The notes: generated by a model not told the origin, from the letters alone. Positions 33,162-42,811 are shown, counted from the stretch's first letter. The stretch is 64,000 nt of DNA from AC-32 sp963772975 (GCA_963772975.1 CAVYZH010000004.1:62001-126000), one strand, 5' to 3'. Program-made: numbers and translations.

Positions 33162-33865
33162 GGGCGGCGCTGGCCGTAGTACGCGCCGGGCCCGTGCTTG
33201 CGCAGGAAGTGCCGGTCGAGCAGCTCGGGCTGGATCGGCGCGGCGCCCGGTAGTAGCGCCTCGGTGCGGAACGCGCTCTCGGCGACGACCTCGAGGGCGA
33301 TCGCGTTCTCGACCGCCGTCCCGGCGTCCGGTCCCCACGCGAACGGCCCGTGGGAGGCGACGAGCACGGCCGGCCGCTCGAGCGCGCCGAGCCCCAGACC
33401 GGTGACCGTCTCGACGATCACGTCGCCGGTCGAGCGCTCGTAGTCGCCGCCGATCTCCTCGCGGGTGAGCTCGCGGGTCACCGGCACAGGCCCGTGGAAG
33501 TGGTCAGCGTGCGTCGTGCCGAAGCACGGGATCTCCCGTCGGGCCTGGGCCCACGCCGTCGCGAACGGGGAGTGCGTGTGCACGATCCCGCCGATCTCCT
33601 CGAAGGCGCGGTAGAGCACGAGGTGCGTCGGCGTGTCCGAGGAGGGCCGCGCGGATCCCCCGCGCACCTCGCCGCTCTCGAGGTCGACGACGACCATCGA
33701 GTCCGGCCCGAGCTCGGCGTAGCGGACGCCGCTCGGCTTGATCGCCATCACCCCGGCCTCGCGGTCGACGGCGCTAGCGTTGCCGAACGTGAGGACGACG
33801 AGGCCGGCCTCCACGATCTGCCGGTTCGCCTCGAAGACCCACTCGCGCAGCGCGTCGAGCGCCAT
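33158..33865 (-). CDS. araD: L-ribulose-5-phosphate 4-epimerase
   Basis: 235 residues of the class II aldolase/epimerase family. It shows LTFGNASAVDREAG, IKPSGVRYAEL, THLVLYRAF, a zinc-binding pair in GGIVHTHSPFATAWAQ and the third histidine region near GTTHADHFHGPVPV. It converts L-ribulose 5-phosphate to D-xylulose 5-phosphate, which enters the pentose phosphate pathway. The frame is intact and overlaps araA and the dehydrogenase gene by a few bases. Confidence 0.93.
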   Translation of the reverse strand: MALDALREWVFEANRQIVEAGLVVLTFGNASAVDREAGVMAIKPSGVRYAELGPDSMVVVDLESGEVRGGSARPSSDTPTHLVLYRAFEEIGGIVHTHSPFATAWAQARREIPCFGTTHADHFHGPVPVTRELTREEIGGDYERSTGDVIVETVTGLGLGALERPAVLVASHGPFAWGPDAGTAVENAIALEVVAESAFRTEALLPGAAPIQPELLDRHFLRKHGPGAYYGQRRP

Positions 33866-35379
33866 CAGCCGCCCTGAACGGTCTGGAAGTACGCCTGGTT
33901 CCAGCGGACTTCCTTGCCGAAGTCGGCCATTCTCGTCTGGGCGTCGATCACGAGCAGCTCGATGCCCGCGATCTCGGCGAGGTCCGCGAACGCCTCGCGT
34001 CCGATCGCGCGGCAGAACGCCGTGTGGTGAGGGCCGCCTGCGACGAGCCAGGCCTCCGCGGCGGTCGAGAGGTCGGGCCGCGGCTCCCAGAGCGCGCGCG
34101 CCACCGGCAGCCTGGGGAGATCCTCATCCGGCTCGACCACGTCCACCTCGTTCAGGACGAGGCGGAACCGGTCGCCGAGGTCGAGCATGCCCACGACGAC
34201 CGCCGGCCCGGGACCGGCGGTGAAGACCAGGCGCACCGGATCCTGCTTCCCGCCGATCGACAGCGGATGAATCTCGCACCGCGGCTTACCGCCCGCGATC
34301 GACGGGCAGACCTCGAGCATGTGGGCTCCGAGCACCTTCGGCCCCTCAGGCGCCAGGTGGTACGTGTAGTCCTCCATGAACGAGGTGCCGCCTTCGAGGC
34401 CGGTGCTCATCACCTTGGCGGCGCGGACGAGCGCTGCGGTCTTCCAGTCGCCCTCCGCGCCGAAGCCGTAGCCGTCCGCCAGCAGGCGCTGCACTGCGAT
34501 CCCCGGCAGCTGAGGAAGCTCGCCGAGGTCTTCGAACGTGTCCGTGAAGGCCATGAAGCCGCCGTCCTCGAGGAACGAGCGCAAGCCCGCCTCGATCCGG
34601 GCGGCGTCGCGCAGGGACTCGTGTCGGTCGCCGTCCGCGCGAAGCTCCGGCACGACGTCGTAGTCCTCCGCGTAGGCGTCCGCGAGCTCCTGAACGGCTG
34701 CGTCGGGAACGGCCAGCACGGCCTCGACGAGGTCGCCGACCCCGTAGCCGTTCACCGAGACGCCGAGCCGGAGCTGCGCTTCGACCTTGTCGCCCTCGGT
34801 GACGGCGACCCGGCGCATGTTGTCACCGAAGCGCGCGACCTCGAGCCTCTGAGCCTCGCCCCAGCCGCAGGCGGCGCGCGTCCAGGTGCCGATCCGCGCG
34901 ACGACCGCGGAGTCGCGCCAGTGACCCACGACCGTCTTGCGCCTCAGCCCCATTCGCGTCGCCATGAAGCCGAACTCGCGATCGCCGTGGGCGGACTGGT
35001 TCAGGTTCATGAAATCCATGTCGATCTCGGACCACGGGAGGTCACGGTTGAACTGCGTGTGCAGGTGCAGGAGCGGCTTCTGCAGCGAGCCCAGTCCGCC
35101 GATCCACATCTTCGCCGGCGAGAACGTGTGCATCCACGCGAGCACGCCGACGCAGCTCGCGGCCGCGTTCGCCTCGAGGCAGACTTGCCGGATCGACTCC
35201 GGGCTCTCGACGACGGGCTTGTGTACGACCCGGACCGGGATCGTCGCGTCGGCATCGAGCGAGGCGGCGACCTCGCGCGCATGGTCGTCCACCTGGCGGA
35301 GCGCTTCGCCGCCGTAGAGATCCTGGCTCCCCGTCAGGAACCAGACCTCGTGTGCTCCTAGCGCTTTCCCGGTCGCCAT
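33865..35379 (-). CDS. araA: L-arabinose isomerase
   Basis: 504 residues, the usual length. It begins with the characteristic EVWFLTGSQDLYGGEAL, and later has WMHTFSPAKMWIGGL, LHTQFNRDLPW, MDFMNLNQSAHGDREFGF and GAEGDWKTAALVRA with the catalytic acids. It converts L-arabinose to L-ribulose. It is the first gene of the - strand araA-araD-dehydrogenase-araB run and the frame is intact. The upstream divergent gap to the aldo/keto reductase is only 47 bp. Confidence 0.95.
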   Translation of the reverse strand: MATGKALGAHEVWFLTGSQDLYGGEALRQVDDHAREVAASLDADATIPVRVVHKPVVESPESIRQVCLEANAAASCVGVLAWMHTFSPAKMWIGGLGSLQKPLLHLHTQFNRDLPWSEIDMDFMNLNQSAHGDREFGFMATRMGLRRKTVVGHWRDSAVVARIGTWTRAACGWGEAQRLEVARFGDNMRRVAVTEGDKVEAQLRLGVSVNGYGVGDLVEAVLAVPDAAVQELADAYAEDYDVVPELRADGDRHESLRDAARIEAGLRSFLEDGGFMAFTDTFEDLGELPQLPGIAVQRLLADGYGFGAEGDWKTAALVRAAKVMSTGLEGGTSFMEDYTYHLAPEGPKVLGAHMLEVCPSIAGGKPRCEIHPLSIGGKQDPVRLVFTAGPGPAVVVGMLDLGDRFRLVLNEVDVVEPDEDLPRLPVARALWEPRPDLSTAAEAWLVAGGPHHTAFCRAIGREAFADLAEIAGIELLVIDAQTRMADFGKEVRWNQAYFQTVQGG

Positions 35380-35426
35380 CCAGCATGATCCTGACAGAGG
35401 CCGCGCGTGGCTGATTGGATTCGTGC

Positions 35427-36407
35427 ATGCAGTCGCGACGCCTCGGGAAGACCGGCTGGGACGTGTCCGAGATCGGCTTCGGCGCGTGGGCGATCGGCGG
35501 CAGCTGGGGCGAGACCGACGAGGAGGAGTCACTGGCGGCGATGCACGCCGCGGTCGACGCCGGGGTCACGTTCTTCGACACGGCGGACGTCTACGGGGAC
35601 GGGCGCTCGGAGCGCCTGATCGCTCGCCTGCTGCAGGAGCGCGACGAGCGGCTCGTGGTCGCGACCAAGTTCGGGCGGCGGGTGGAGCTGGATCCGGCCC
35701 TCTACACCTACGAGAACCTCCGCAGCTGGCTCGAGCGCTCGCGCGAGAACCTGGGCGTCGAGGCCGTCGACCTTGTGCAGCTGCACTGCCCGCCCCGGGA
35801 GACCTACTACCTGCCCGAGGTGCATGAGGCCTGCGACAGGCTTGTGCAGGAAGGCCTGGTCCGGGCGTACGGCGTCAGCGTCGAGAAGGTCGAGGACGCG
35901 CTGAAGGCGATCGAGTTCGAGGGGGTCGCAACGATTCAGCTCATCTTCAACATGCTCAGGCAGCGCCCCGCGGAGCTCTTCTTCGACCAGGCGCGGCGCC
36001 GCGACGTCGCGGTGATCGTCCGCGTCCCGCTCGCCTCGGGACTGCTGACCGGGAAGTTCGGCCGCAACACGACCTTCGCGGCGGACGACCACCGCGAGTT
36101 CAACCGCCACGGCGAGGAGTTCGACGTCGGCGAGACCTTCTCCGGGGTCGACTACGAGGTCGGGCTCGACGTGGTGGAGGAGCTCAAGCCGCTCGTGCCT
36201 CCGGGTGCGACGCTGGCCCAGCTCGCGCTGCGCTGGATCCTCACGTTCGACGCCGTCTCGACGGTCATCCCGGGCGCGAAGACGCCGGAGCAGGCCCGTG
36301 CGAACGCCGCTGCCGCCGATTTGCCCGCGCCTTCGCCCGAGACGATGGAGCGGATCGCGGAGATCTACCGCCGGCGGGTCGCCCCGCTCGTGCACCAGCG
36401 CTGGTAA
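35427..36407 (+). CDS. Aldo/keto reductase
   Basis: 326 residues. It has the (beta/alpha)8 aldo/keto reductase pattern: GFGAWAIGGSWG, FFDTADVYGDGRSE (catalytic Asp/Tyr), VATKFGRRV (Lys), VDLVQLHCP (His) and IPGAKTPEQARANAAA for NADPH binding. It is divergent from araA. Substrate is probably a sugar or aldehyde, judging by context only. ATG 35427 is used; an in-frame start 12 bases upstream is possible. Confidence 0.88.
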   Translation: MQSRRLGKTGWDVSEIGFGAWAIGGSWGETDEEESLAAMHAAVDAGVTFFDTADVYGDGRSERLIARLLQERDERLVVATKFGRRVELDPALYTYENLRSWLERSRENLGVEAVDLVQLHCPPRETYYLPEVHEACDRLVQEGLVRAYGVSVEKVEDALKAIEFEGVATIQLIFNMLRQRPAELFFDQARRRDVAVIVRVPLASGLLTGKFGRNTTFAADDHREFNRHGEEFDVGETFSGVDYEVGLDVVEELKPLVPPGATLAQLALRWILTFDAVSTVIPGAKTPEQARANAAAADLPAPSPETMERIAEIYRRRVAPLVHQRW

Positions 36408-36410
36408 CGG

Positions 36411-37532
36411 TTACCCGGGCGCGAGCTCGTGTGCGCCGTCGACCGAGGCGCAGACGTACGGCGTCGCCTTGCGCTCGGCACCGTCGGTGTAGGCGCGCGT
36501 GACCGCGTCGGCGAGGCGCCCAGCCTCCTGCTCGCGGGCCAGGGCGAGCACCGAGCCGCCGAAGCCGCCGCCGATCATCCGGGCCGCGATCGCACCGTGG
36601 CCGTAGGCGAGGTCGACGAGCAGGTCGAGCTCCGGGATCGAGACCTCGAGGTCGTCCCGGAGGCTCTCGTGCCCCTCGCGGAACAGCGTTCCGAGCGCCG
36701 GGAGGTCGGCTCCGGCCGGATCCTCCAGCGCGGCCACGACTTCGCGGACACGCTCGTTCTCGGTGACGACGTGGCGAAGCCGGCGCCGCGCGACCTCGTC
36801 GACTCCCGCAGCGGCAGCCTTCGCCTCTGCCTCGGCGGGGCTCAGCAACGATGGGCGGTCCGTGCCGATCGCCGACAGCGCGCGTTCGAGCTCGAAGCGA
36901 CGGTCGCCGTAGCCGCTGGCCTCGAGCGCGTGCCGCACCCCGGAGTCGAAGACGACGAGCGCGATTCCAGGTGGCAGCGGGACGAGCCGGTGCTCCTCGG
37001 TCCCGCAGTCGAGCAGCAGTGCGTGCCCCTTGCGCCCGAGCAGCGAGCTCGCCGGGTCCATCAGCCCCACCGGAACGCCGACCGCGAGTCGCTCGGCCGC
37101 CTGCGCGATCCGGGCCAGCTCGATGCGCGGCAGTTCGTACGAGGCAGCGCTTGTGAGCGCGAGGCCGACCGACACGGTCAGTGCCGCCGACGAGGACATT
37201 CCTGCCCCGATCGGGACGGTGGAGACGATCTCGCCGTCCAGCCCGGTGATCGGAACGCCGTGCTCGCGGAGCAGCCGCACCATCGCTGCGACGTAGCGGC
37301 CCCAGCCCTCTGGTGGGATCGGAGTCGCTGCGTGCGGCGGTAGCTCGACCGAATCGCCGAAGGCCGCCGAGTGCAGTCGGATTGTCGCCGCTCCCGCCAG
37401 GACCCACGTCACGGTCGTCCCGAGATCCACGGCGACGGGCAGGACGAGCCCGCCCGAGTAGTCAGTGTGCTCGCCGATCAGGTTGACGCGGGCCGGAGCG
37501 ATGACGGCGCGGCTGGAAGGGTCTGGGCTCAT
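36411..37532 (-). CDS. galK: Galactokinase
   Basis: 373 residues from ATG 37532 (GTG 37553 in frame would add seven). GHMP kinase: the galactokinase signature RVNLIGEHTDYSGGLVLP, the phosphate-binding GAGMSSSAALTVSV, and the C-terminal MIGGGFGGSVLAL. It phosphorylates galactose at C1. It ends 3 bases from the convergent aldo/keto reductase and is divergent from the sugar-binding protein gene. Confidence 0.93.
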   Translation of the reverse strand: MSPDPSSRAVIAPARVNLIGEHTDYSGGLVLPVAVDLGTTVTWVLAGAATIRLHSAAFGDSVELPPHAATPIPPEGWGRYVAAMVRLLREHGVPITGLDGEIVSTVPIGAGMSSSAALTVSVGLALTSAASYELPRIELARIAQAAERLAVGVPVGLMDPASSLLGRKGHALLLDCGTEEHRLVPLPPGIALVVFDSGVRHALEASGYGDRRFELERALSAIGTDRPSLLSPAEAEAKAAAAGVDEVARRRLRHVVTENERVREVVAALEDPAGADLPALGTLFREGHESLRDDLEVSIPELDLLVDLAYGHGAIAARMIGGGFGGSVLALAREQEAGRLADAVTRAYTDGAERKATPYVCASVDGAHELAPG

Positions 37533-37557
37533 GGTGTTATGGTCGCCGCTCACGTTT

Positions 37558-37563
37558 TACGGT
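37558..37563 (+). promoter_or_regulatory. Probable promoter region of the first sugar ABC operon
   Basis: TACGGT lies in the short galK/binding-protein divergent gap. It is followed by AAAGGAGG and GTG 37583, so this transcript would have a conventional leader with a ribosome-binding site. Confidence 0.4.
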
Positions 37564-37582
37564 GTCCCAAAGGAGGTGCCGG

Positions 37583-38717
37583 GTGGACCGGAAGAAGTAT
37601 CTGGAGTCGCAGCTCGACGAGTTCGCGTCGCTGGTCGAGGATCTCCCCGAGTCGGAAGTCCCGGCCGGGATGGACCGCAAGAAACTGCTCACCATCATCG
37701 GGGCGGGCGGTGCCGCCCTTTCGCTCCCAGCATTGCTTGCCGCCTGTGGCGGCAGCAGCAACAGCTCCAGCAGCGGCGTCGGCAACTTCCCCGAGACGCC
37801 CAAGTGGAAGTGGGTCTTCGTCAACCACGTCACGACGAACCCATTCTTCGTCCCGACCCAGTACGGGATCGAGGACATGAACGCGATCTTCAACACACCA
37901 ACACCAATGGACCGGCTCGGAGACCAGCGATGTCGGGCAGATGGTTTCCGCGATGAACACCGCGATCTCCGCGGGCGCCGACGGAATCTGCGTCTGCCTG
38001 ATCGACGCCAAGGCGTTCAACGAGCCGACCAAGAAGGCGCTCGATGCCGGGATCCCGGTCATTGCGTACAACGCGGACGTGCCGCCCGGCAGCGGGAATG
38101 AACGACTCGCGTACATCGGCCAGGATCTGTTCGTGTCGGGTCAGAAGATGGGCGAGAAGATCGTCGAGCTGATCCCGAGCGGCGACGTCGCCGGCTTCAT
38201 CGCGACGCCGGGTTCGCTGAACATCCAGCCGCGCATCGACGGCGCGAAGCAGGCGATCAAGGACTCGGGCAAGCCCATCAACTTCACGCAGATCGCGACC
38301 GGCGCCGACACGGCCGGCGAGCTCTCGAAGATCGACGCCTACTACCAGGGCCACAAGGACCTGAAGGGCATGTTCGCGGTCGACGCGGGAAGCACGCAGG
38401 GCGTCGCGCAGGTGATGCAGAAGTACAACCTGCCGGCGAAAGGGATCCACGGAGGCGGGTACGACCTCCTGCCGACGACCCTGAATCTGATCGACAAGGG
38501 CTTCCTGGACTTCACGATCGACCAGCAGCCGTATCTCCAGGGGGCCTACCCCGCAGTCCAGCTGTTCCTGTACAAGATCTCGGGCGGCCTGATGGCACCT
38601 TCCGACACGAACACGGGTCTCCTGTTCGTCACGAAGGACAACGTCAAGCCGTACCTGACCACGAAGACCCGTTACGAGGGAAGCTCCAGCTCCCAGCAAT
38701 ACGTGAAGTCGACCTAG
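37583..38717 (+). pseudogene. Sugar ABC transporter substrate-binding lipoprotein, one frame break
   Basis: GTG 37583 follows AAAGGAGG. An unusual charged N-terminal stretch of about 30 residues precedes the lipoprotein signal ending LPALLAAC. A periplasmic-binding-protein type I domain follows: KWKWVFVNHVTTNPFFV, then after a +1 slip at about 37892-37907, SAMNTAISAGADGICVC and GGGYDLLPTTLNLIDKG. Restored length is about 378 residues. It matches CUT2 sugar-binding proteins (ribose/xylose/arabinose class). The permease and ATPase genes follow on the same strand. Confidence 0.82.
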
Positions 38718-38737
38718 CCGCCTGAGGCAAGTCGGGG

Positions 38738-39784
38738 ATGGCGGAAGCCGGGTCACAATCCGGACGCCGCGAACGAGCGCGTGGCCTGGGCTGGCGCGCG
38801 CTCGGGGCGTTCGCGAACCGGCGCGAGGCGAGCATCCTCGTCGTCGCGATCGGGCTGATCGTCTACTTCTCGCTGCGGTCGTCCGCGTTCTACTCGAGCC
38901 CGACGATCAAGAACATCGCCGAGTACGTCGGGCCGATCGCGCTGATCACCTGCGGCGAGGTGATGCTCCTGATCTGCGGCGAGATCGACCTCTCGGTGGG
39001 TCGGGTCTTCGCGCTCACGCCGATCATCATGTATCTGACGACGGCACCCGAGCCCGACGGGCTCGGGCTGCCGATCTGGCTGGGTGTGATCTTCGGCCTT
39101 CTGGCCGCGGCCGCCGTCGGTCTCGCGAACGGGCTGATCACGACGTTCCTCGGCGTGCCCTCGTTCATCACGACGCTCGGGATGTTGTTCTTCCTGAACG
39201 GAATCAACCTGCGGGCCTTGCACGGCTTCCAGGTAGAGACGCCGGGCGGCCATACGTTCAGGCAGATCTTCGGCGGCTATCCGCTTTGGTTCAACTCGGA
39301 GTTCTGGTGGGCGCTGCTAGCCGTCGTAGTCCTGCAGATCGTGCTCGTGCGGACCAGGTGGGGGGTCCACACCGTCGCGACGGGCGGCAACGCGATCGGC
39401 GCGAGAGAGAGCGGCGTCAACGTCCGGTGGATCAAGATCGGCAACTTCGTGCTCTGCAGCGTGCTCGGCGGCTTCGCAGGAATCCTGGACTCGACCCGGA
39501 TCACGTCGATCCTGCCGCTCCAGGGCGGCACGGACATCATGTTCCTCGCCGTCGCGGCTGCGGTCATCGGCGGCACGTCGCTGATGGGCGGGTCGGGCAC
39601 GATCATCGGCGGCTTCCTCGGCGTCTGCGTGCTCGCCATCCTGAACATCGGCTTCACGATCCTCGGCGTCAGCGCGTTCAACTTCGACCTCATCATCGGG
39701 ATCGCGATCCTGGGTGCGATGATCCTGAACGTGCAGATCCAGCGGCTGAAGAACCTCGGTGTGCTCGGGAGGGGGAGCAGATGA
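38738..39784 (+). CDS. Sugar ABC transporter permease (CUT2/RbsC family)
   Basis: 348 residues with eight to ten hydrophobic helices. The CUT2 permease signatures are ICGEIDLSVGRVFAL, LGVPSFITTLGMLF and AAAVIGGTSLMGGSGT. It forms the membrane pore with the preceding lipoprotein and the following ATPase. The ATPase gene lacks an obvious second half, see there. Given neighbours araADB and galK, arabinose or galactose is a likely cargo, but this is inference. Confidence 0.9.
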   Translation: MAEAGSQSGRRERARGLGWRALGAFANRREASILVVAIGLIVYFSLRSSAFYSSPTIKNIAEYVGPIALITCGEVMLLICGEIDLSVGRVFALTPIIMYLTTAPEPDGLGLPIWLGVIFGLLAAAAVGLANGLITTFLGVPSFITTLGMLFFLNGINLRALHGFQVETPGGHTFRQIFGGYPLWFNSEFWWALLAVVVLQIVLVRTRWGVHTVATGGNAIGARESGVNVRWIKIGNFVLCSVLGGFAGILDSTRITSILPLQGGTDIMFLAVAAAVIGGTSLMGGSGTIIGGFLGVCVLAILNIGFTILGVSAFNFDLIIGIAILGAMILNVQIQRLKNLGVLGRGSR

Positions 39785-40572
39785 GCGAGTCGGGCAACGG
39801 CCGAGAGGCCGACGATGCGATCCGCGTCGAGCACATCTCGAAGCGGTTCGGAGCCGTGCTCGCCCTTGAGGACGTGTCCATGCATGTGCAGCGCGGCGAG
39901 GTGGTCGGGCTGGTGGGCGACAACGGCGCCGGCAAGTCCACGCTGGTCAAGATCATCTGCGGCTACCAGAAGCCCGACACCGGCAGGATCTTCGTCAACG
40001 GCGAGGAGGTCCAGCTCCGCTCGGTCGCGCATGCCCGCTCGCTCGGGATCGACACGGTCTATCAGGATCTGGCGCTCGTGCCGGGCATGTCCGTCTACCA
40101 CAACATGTTCCTCAAGCGGGAGCTGCTCGGGACGCTCGGCGGTGTCCAGCTGCCGCTGCTGAACAACGGCGAGATGCGAAAGCTGGCCCGCAAGCACCTC
40201 GACGAGATGGGGGTCCGGATCCCGGACGTCGACGCGGAGGTGGCGCAGCTCTCGGGAGGCCAGCGCCAGTCGATTGCGGTCGCGCGGTCGGTCTACTCGG
40301 ACGCGAAGATCATCCTGCTGGACGAGCCGCTGGCCGCGATGGGCGTGAAGGAGGGGGCGCTCATCCTCGACCTGATCCGAAAGCTCCGGGAGCAGGGCGA
40401 CGTCTCGATGATCCTGATCCTGCACAACTACGCGCACGTGTTCGAGGTCTGCGACCGCGTGAACCTGCTCCAGCACGGCGAGATCACGCTCGACAAGCCG
40501 ACGAAGGACACGTCGGTGGACGAGCTGACCGAGCTCGTCGTGCGCGAGTACCGCCAGGCCGCCTCGGGCTAG
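39781..40572 (+). CDS. Sugar ABC transporter ATP-binding protein (single domain)
   Basis: 263 residues. Walker A GDNGAGKST, signature LSGGQRQS, Walker B IILLDEPL; the switch region reads LHNYAHVFEV instead of the usual SHN. CUT2 ATPases such as RbsA or XylG are often two fused domains of about 500 residues. This one is a single domain and presumably dimerises, as does the paralogue at 48489. The ATG overlaps the permease stop. The 3' end overlaps a convergent gene by 4 bases. Confidence 0.9.
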   Translation: MSESGNGREADDAIRVEHISKRFGAVLALEDVSMHVQRGEVVGLVGDNGAGKSTLVKIICGYQKPDTGRIFVNGEEVQLRSVAHARSLGIDTVYQDLALVPGMSVYHNMFLKRELLGTLGGVQLPLLNNGEMRKLARKHLDEMGVRIPDVDAEVAQLSGGQRQSIAVARSVYSDAKIILLDEPLAAMGVKEGALILDLIRKLREQGDVSMILILHNYAHVFEVCDRVNLLQHGEITLDKPTKDTSVDELTELVVREYRQAASG

Positions 40573-41075
40573 CCGTCGACCCGGACGACCGTGCCGGAGA
40601 CGTGCGCGGCCGCGTCCGAGAGAAGCCAGCCGACCGTGCCGGCGGCGGCTTCCGCCGACCAGGGCGGGCCCACGGCGACGGCGTTTGCCCGGACGCCTCG
40701 CGGGCGGCTCTCGATCGCGGCCACCCGCACGAGCGTCTGGAGCGCGCGCGCAGCGGCTCCGGTGGCACCCCCGCCGCGCGTGGGCTGGACGCCGAGCGCG
40801 GAGGTGACCGCCACCCAGCACCCGCCCCGGCCGCGCTCGTAGGCGGCCTGCAGGTACCGCTGAGCGACGAAGAACGGCTCCTCGGCGCCCGACCGGAAGG
40901 CTGCGAGCCACTCGGCGGGCTCGAGCTCGGCGAGGGGGCGGAGCGCCGGCGGCGGCGCGACCGTGACGAGCGCGAGCGCCTTCTCGGGCTCGCCGGTCGG
41001 CGATACATCGTGGCCGTGCGCCTGGAGGGCCGCCGCCAGGCCATCGTCGGCGCCGTGGACGAGGACGCCGGTCAC
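40569..41075 (-). CDS. Degenerate short-chain dehydrogenase-like protein
   Basis: 168 residues with an SDR-like ending (ANAVAVGPPWSAEA, then SGTVVRVDG). The N-terminus has no clear TGxxxGxG motif (HGADDGLAAAL), and no YxxxK appears where expected (GATGAAARAL). It is probably catalytically inactive or highly diverged. It overlaps the intact SDR gene upstream by 4 bases, so it may be a regulatory or structural partner of that enzyme. Confidence 0.65.
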   Translation of the reverse strand: MTGVLVHGADDGLAAALQAHGHDVSPTGEPEKALALVTVAPPPALRPLAELEPAEWLAAFRSGAEEPFFVAQRYLQAAYERGRGGCWVAVTSALGVQPTRGGGATGAAARALQTLVRVAAIESRPRGVRANAVAVGPPWSAEAAAGTVGWLLSDAAAHVSGTVVRVDG

Positions 41076-41851
41076 GTCCCGACCACCAGGCCGCCGTCGA
41101 CCCGCAGGTGGGCGCCGGTCGTGTACGTCGACTCGGCGAAGTAGGCGACCGCGTCACCGATCTCGCGCGGGTCGGCGGGCCGCCGCCCGAGCGGCACCGA
41201 TTCGCGCGCGGCCGCGCGGAGCGCCGGGGTCGCGAAGTCGGGGGAGGCGTTGTTGATGTCCGTATCGACCCAGCCGGGGGCGACGTGGTTCACGGAGATC
41301 CCGTCGGGGCCCCACTCGAGCGCCATCACGCCGACGAGCAGGTCGATCCCCTGCTTGGTCGCCCCGTACACGCCCAGCGTGGCTCCTGGGACGATCGCGT
41401 GCACCGACGACGTGATCACGATGCGCCCGCCGTCTCCCTGGCTGCGCATGCGGGCCGCGGCGGCCCGGCAGCCGTAGAGGGCGCCGTGGAGGTTCACGCC
41501 GGTGATCAGGTCCCAGGAATCGCGCCTGACCTCGTCGAGCGGCTCCCAGCGCGCGACGCCCGCGTTGGCGACGAAGACGTCGAGGCGCCCGAGCTGCTCG
41601 ACCGCCTCCGCCACGAGGCGCTCGTTCTCCTCGGGCCGCGAGACGTCGGCCCTGACGAAGACGCTCCGTCGGCCGAGCGCCTCGAGCTCGGCCACCCGCC
41701 GCGCCGCCTCGTCCTCGAACCCGGCGTCGTTGATCGCCACGTCCGCGCCTCGCTCGGCCAGCGCGAGCGCGATCCCGCGCCCGATCCCCCGATCACGGGC
41801 GGCGCCGGTTACGACGGCCACCCGGCCGGCCAGCGTCCCGTTTCCGGCCAC
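41072..41851 (-). CDS. Short-chain dehydrogenase/reductase
   Basis: 259 residues. The cofactor motif is VVTGAARDRGIGRGIAL, followed by NDAGFEDEAA and the NAG motif (VANAGVARWEP). The catalytic set is TSSVHAI with Tyr and Lys in YGATKQGID, then GWVDTDINNA and the C-terminal LRVDGGLVV. GTG 41851 lies 10 bases behind a - strand TATCAT box, which supports this start. Substrate unknown, likely a sugar or polyol from context. Confidence 0.88.
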   Translation of the reverse strand: MAGNGTLAGRVAVVTGAARDRGIGRGIALALAERGADVAINDAGFEDEAARRVAELEALGRRSVFVRADVSRPEENERLVAEAVEQLGRLDVFVANAGVARWEPLDEVRRDSWDLITGVNLHGALYGCRAAAARMRSQGDGGRIVITSSVHAIVPGATLGVYGATKQGIDLLVGVMALEWGPDGISVNHVAPGWVDTDINNASPDFATPALRAAARESVPLGRRPADPREIGDAVAYFAESTYTTGAHLRVDGGLVVGT

Positions 41852-41859
41852 CGCGGCCC

Positions 41860-41866
41860 TATGATA
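41860..41866. promoter_or_regulatory. Overlapping divergent -10 boxes
   Basis: CTATGATAG contains TATGAT on the + strand (41860-41865, for the epimerase gene) and TATCAT on the - strand (41866-41861, for the SDR gene). The two polymerase sites would exclude each other. Confidence 0.45.
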
Positions 41867-41899
41867 GGCCGCTGCCGTGGAGCCGACGGGGGAGACGCC

Positions 41900-42795
41900 A
41901 TGCGGGTTCTCGTAACGGGCGCGAAGGGCAAGGTCGGCTCCGCCGCCGTTGCCGGTCTTCTGGCTGCCGGCCACGACGTGCGCGCCTCCGACCTCGCCCG
42001 GGGCGTGTTCGAGCGCACGCCTCCCGGCGAGCCCGACGAGTACGTCCAGGCCGACCTGACCCACGCGGGGGACGCGTTTGCGATCGTGCACGGCGTCGAC
42101 GCCGTCGTCCACGCGGGCGCGATCCCGGACCCGACCAAGAACCCGCCCCACGTCGTCTTCCGAGAACAACCTGATGGCGACGTTCAACGTCCTCGAGGCG
42201 GCCGTCCGCTTCGGTGTCGGGCGGTTCGTCTACATCTCGAGCGAGACGATCCCCGGGTTCTTCTTCCCGGAGCGCGACTTCCTGCCCGACTACGTGCCCG
42301 GTCGACGAGGAGCACCCGGTCAGGCCGCAGGATCCGTACGCGCTCTCGAAGTGGTTCGGGGAGCTGCTGATGGACGCCGCCGTGGCGCGCTCCGACATCC
42401 GCTGCATCTCGCTCCGCCCTAGCTGGGTGCAGACCGAGGAGAACTACGAGCGCAACCTCGGGCCCCAGGTGCGTGATCCCGCCGAGCTGAGCCCGAACCT
42501 CTGGAGCTACGTGGACGTGTACGACCTCGCCGACGCGATCGTGCTCGCGGTCGAATCCGACCTTGCGGGCCACGAGGTCTTCTACATCGCGTCTCCCGAC
42601 AACGTCGGCAGCCGTCCGTTCGCCGAGCTCGTCCGCCGCTACTACGGCGACGAGATCGAGATCCGGCCCCTCGCGCGCGAGGACGCCTCCGGGATCTCGT
42701 GCGCCAGGGCCGAGCGCATGCTCGGCTACTCGCCGAGCCGCTCGTGGCGCGACTACCTCGACGAGTATGGGCGAGCACGCCCGCGGGAAATCTGA
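41900..42795 (+). pseudogene. NAD-dependent epimerase/dehydratase, two frame breaks
   Basis: Extended SDR. MRVLVTGAKGKVGSAAVAGLL is the NAD motif. After +1 slips at about 42160 (C to CC) and about 42297-42301 (in CCCGG) it continues as ENNLMATFNVLEAAVRFG, FVYISSETIPGFFF, DPYALSKWFGE (Tyr and Lys) and ISLRPSWVQTEENYE. Restored length is about 298 residues. It resembles UDP-sugar or uronate-type dehydrogenases, but its substrate cannot be assigned. A xylose-isomerase-like gene follows. Confidence 0.75.
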
Positions 42796-42811
42796 TCGAG
42801 TTGGCCCGACG

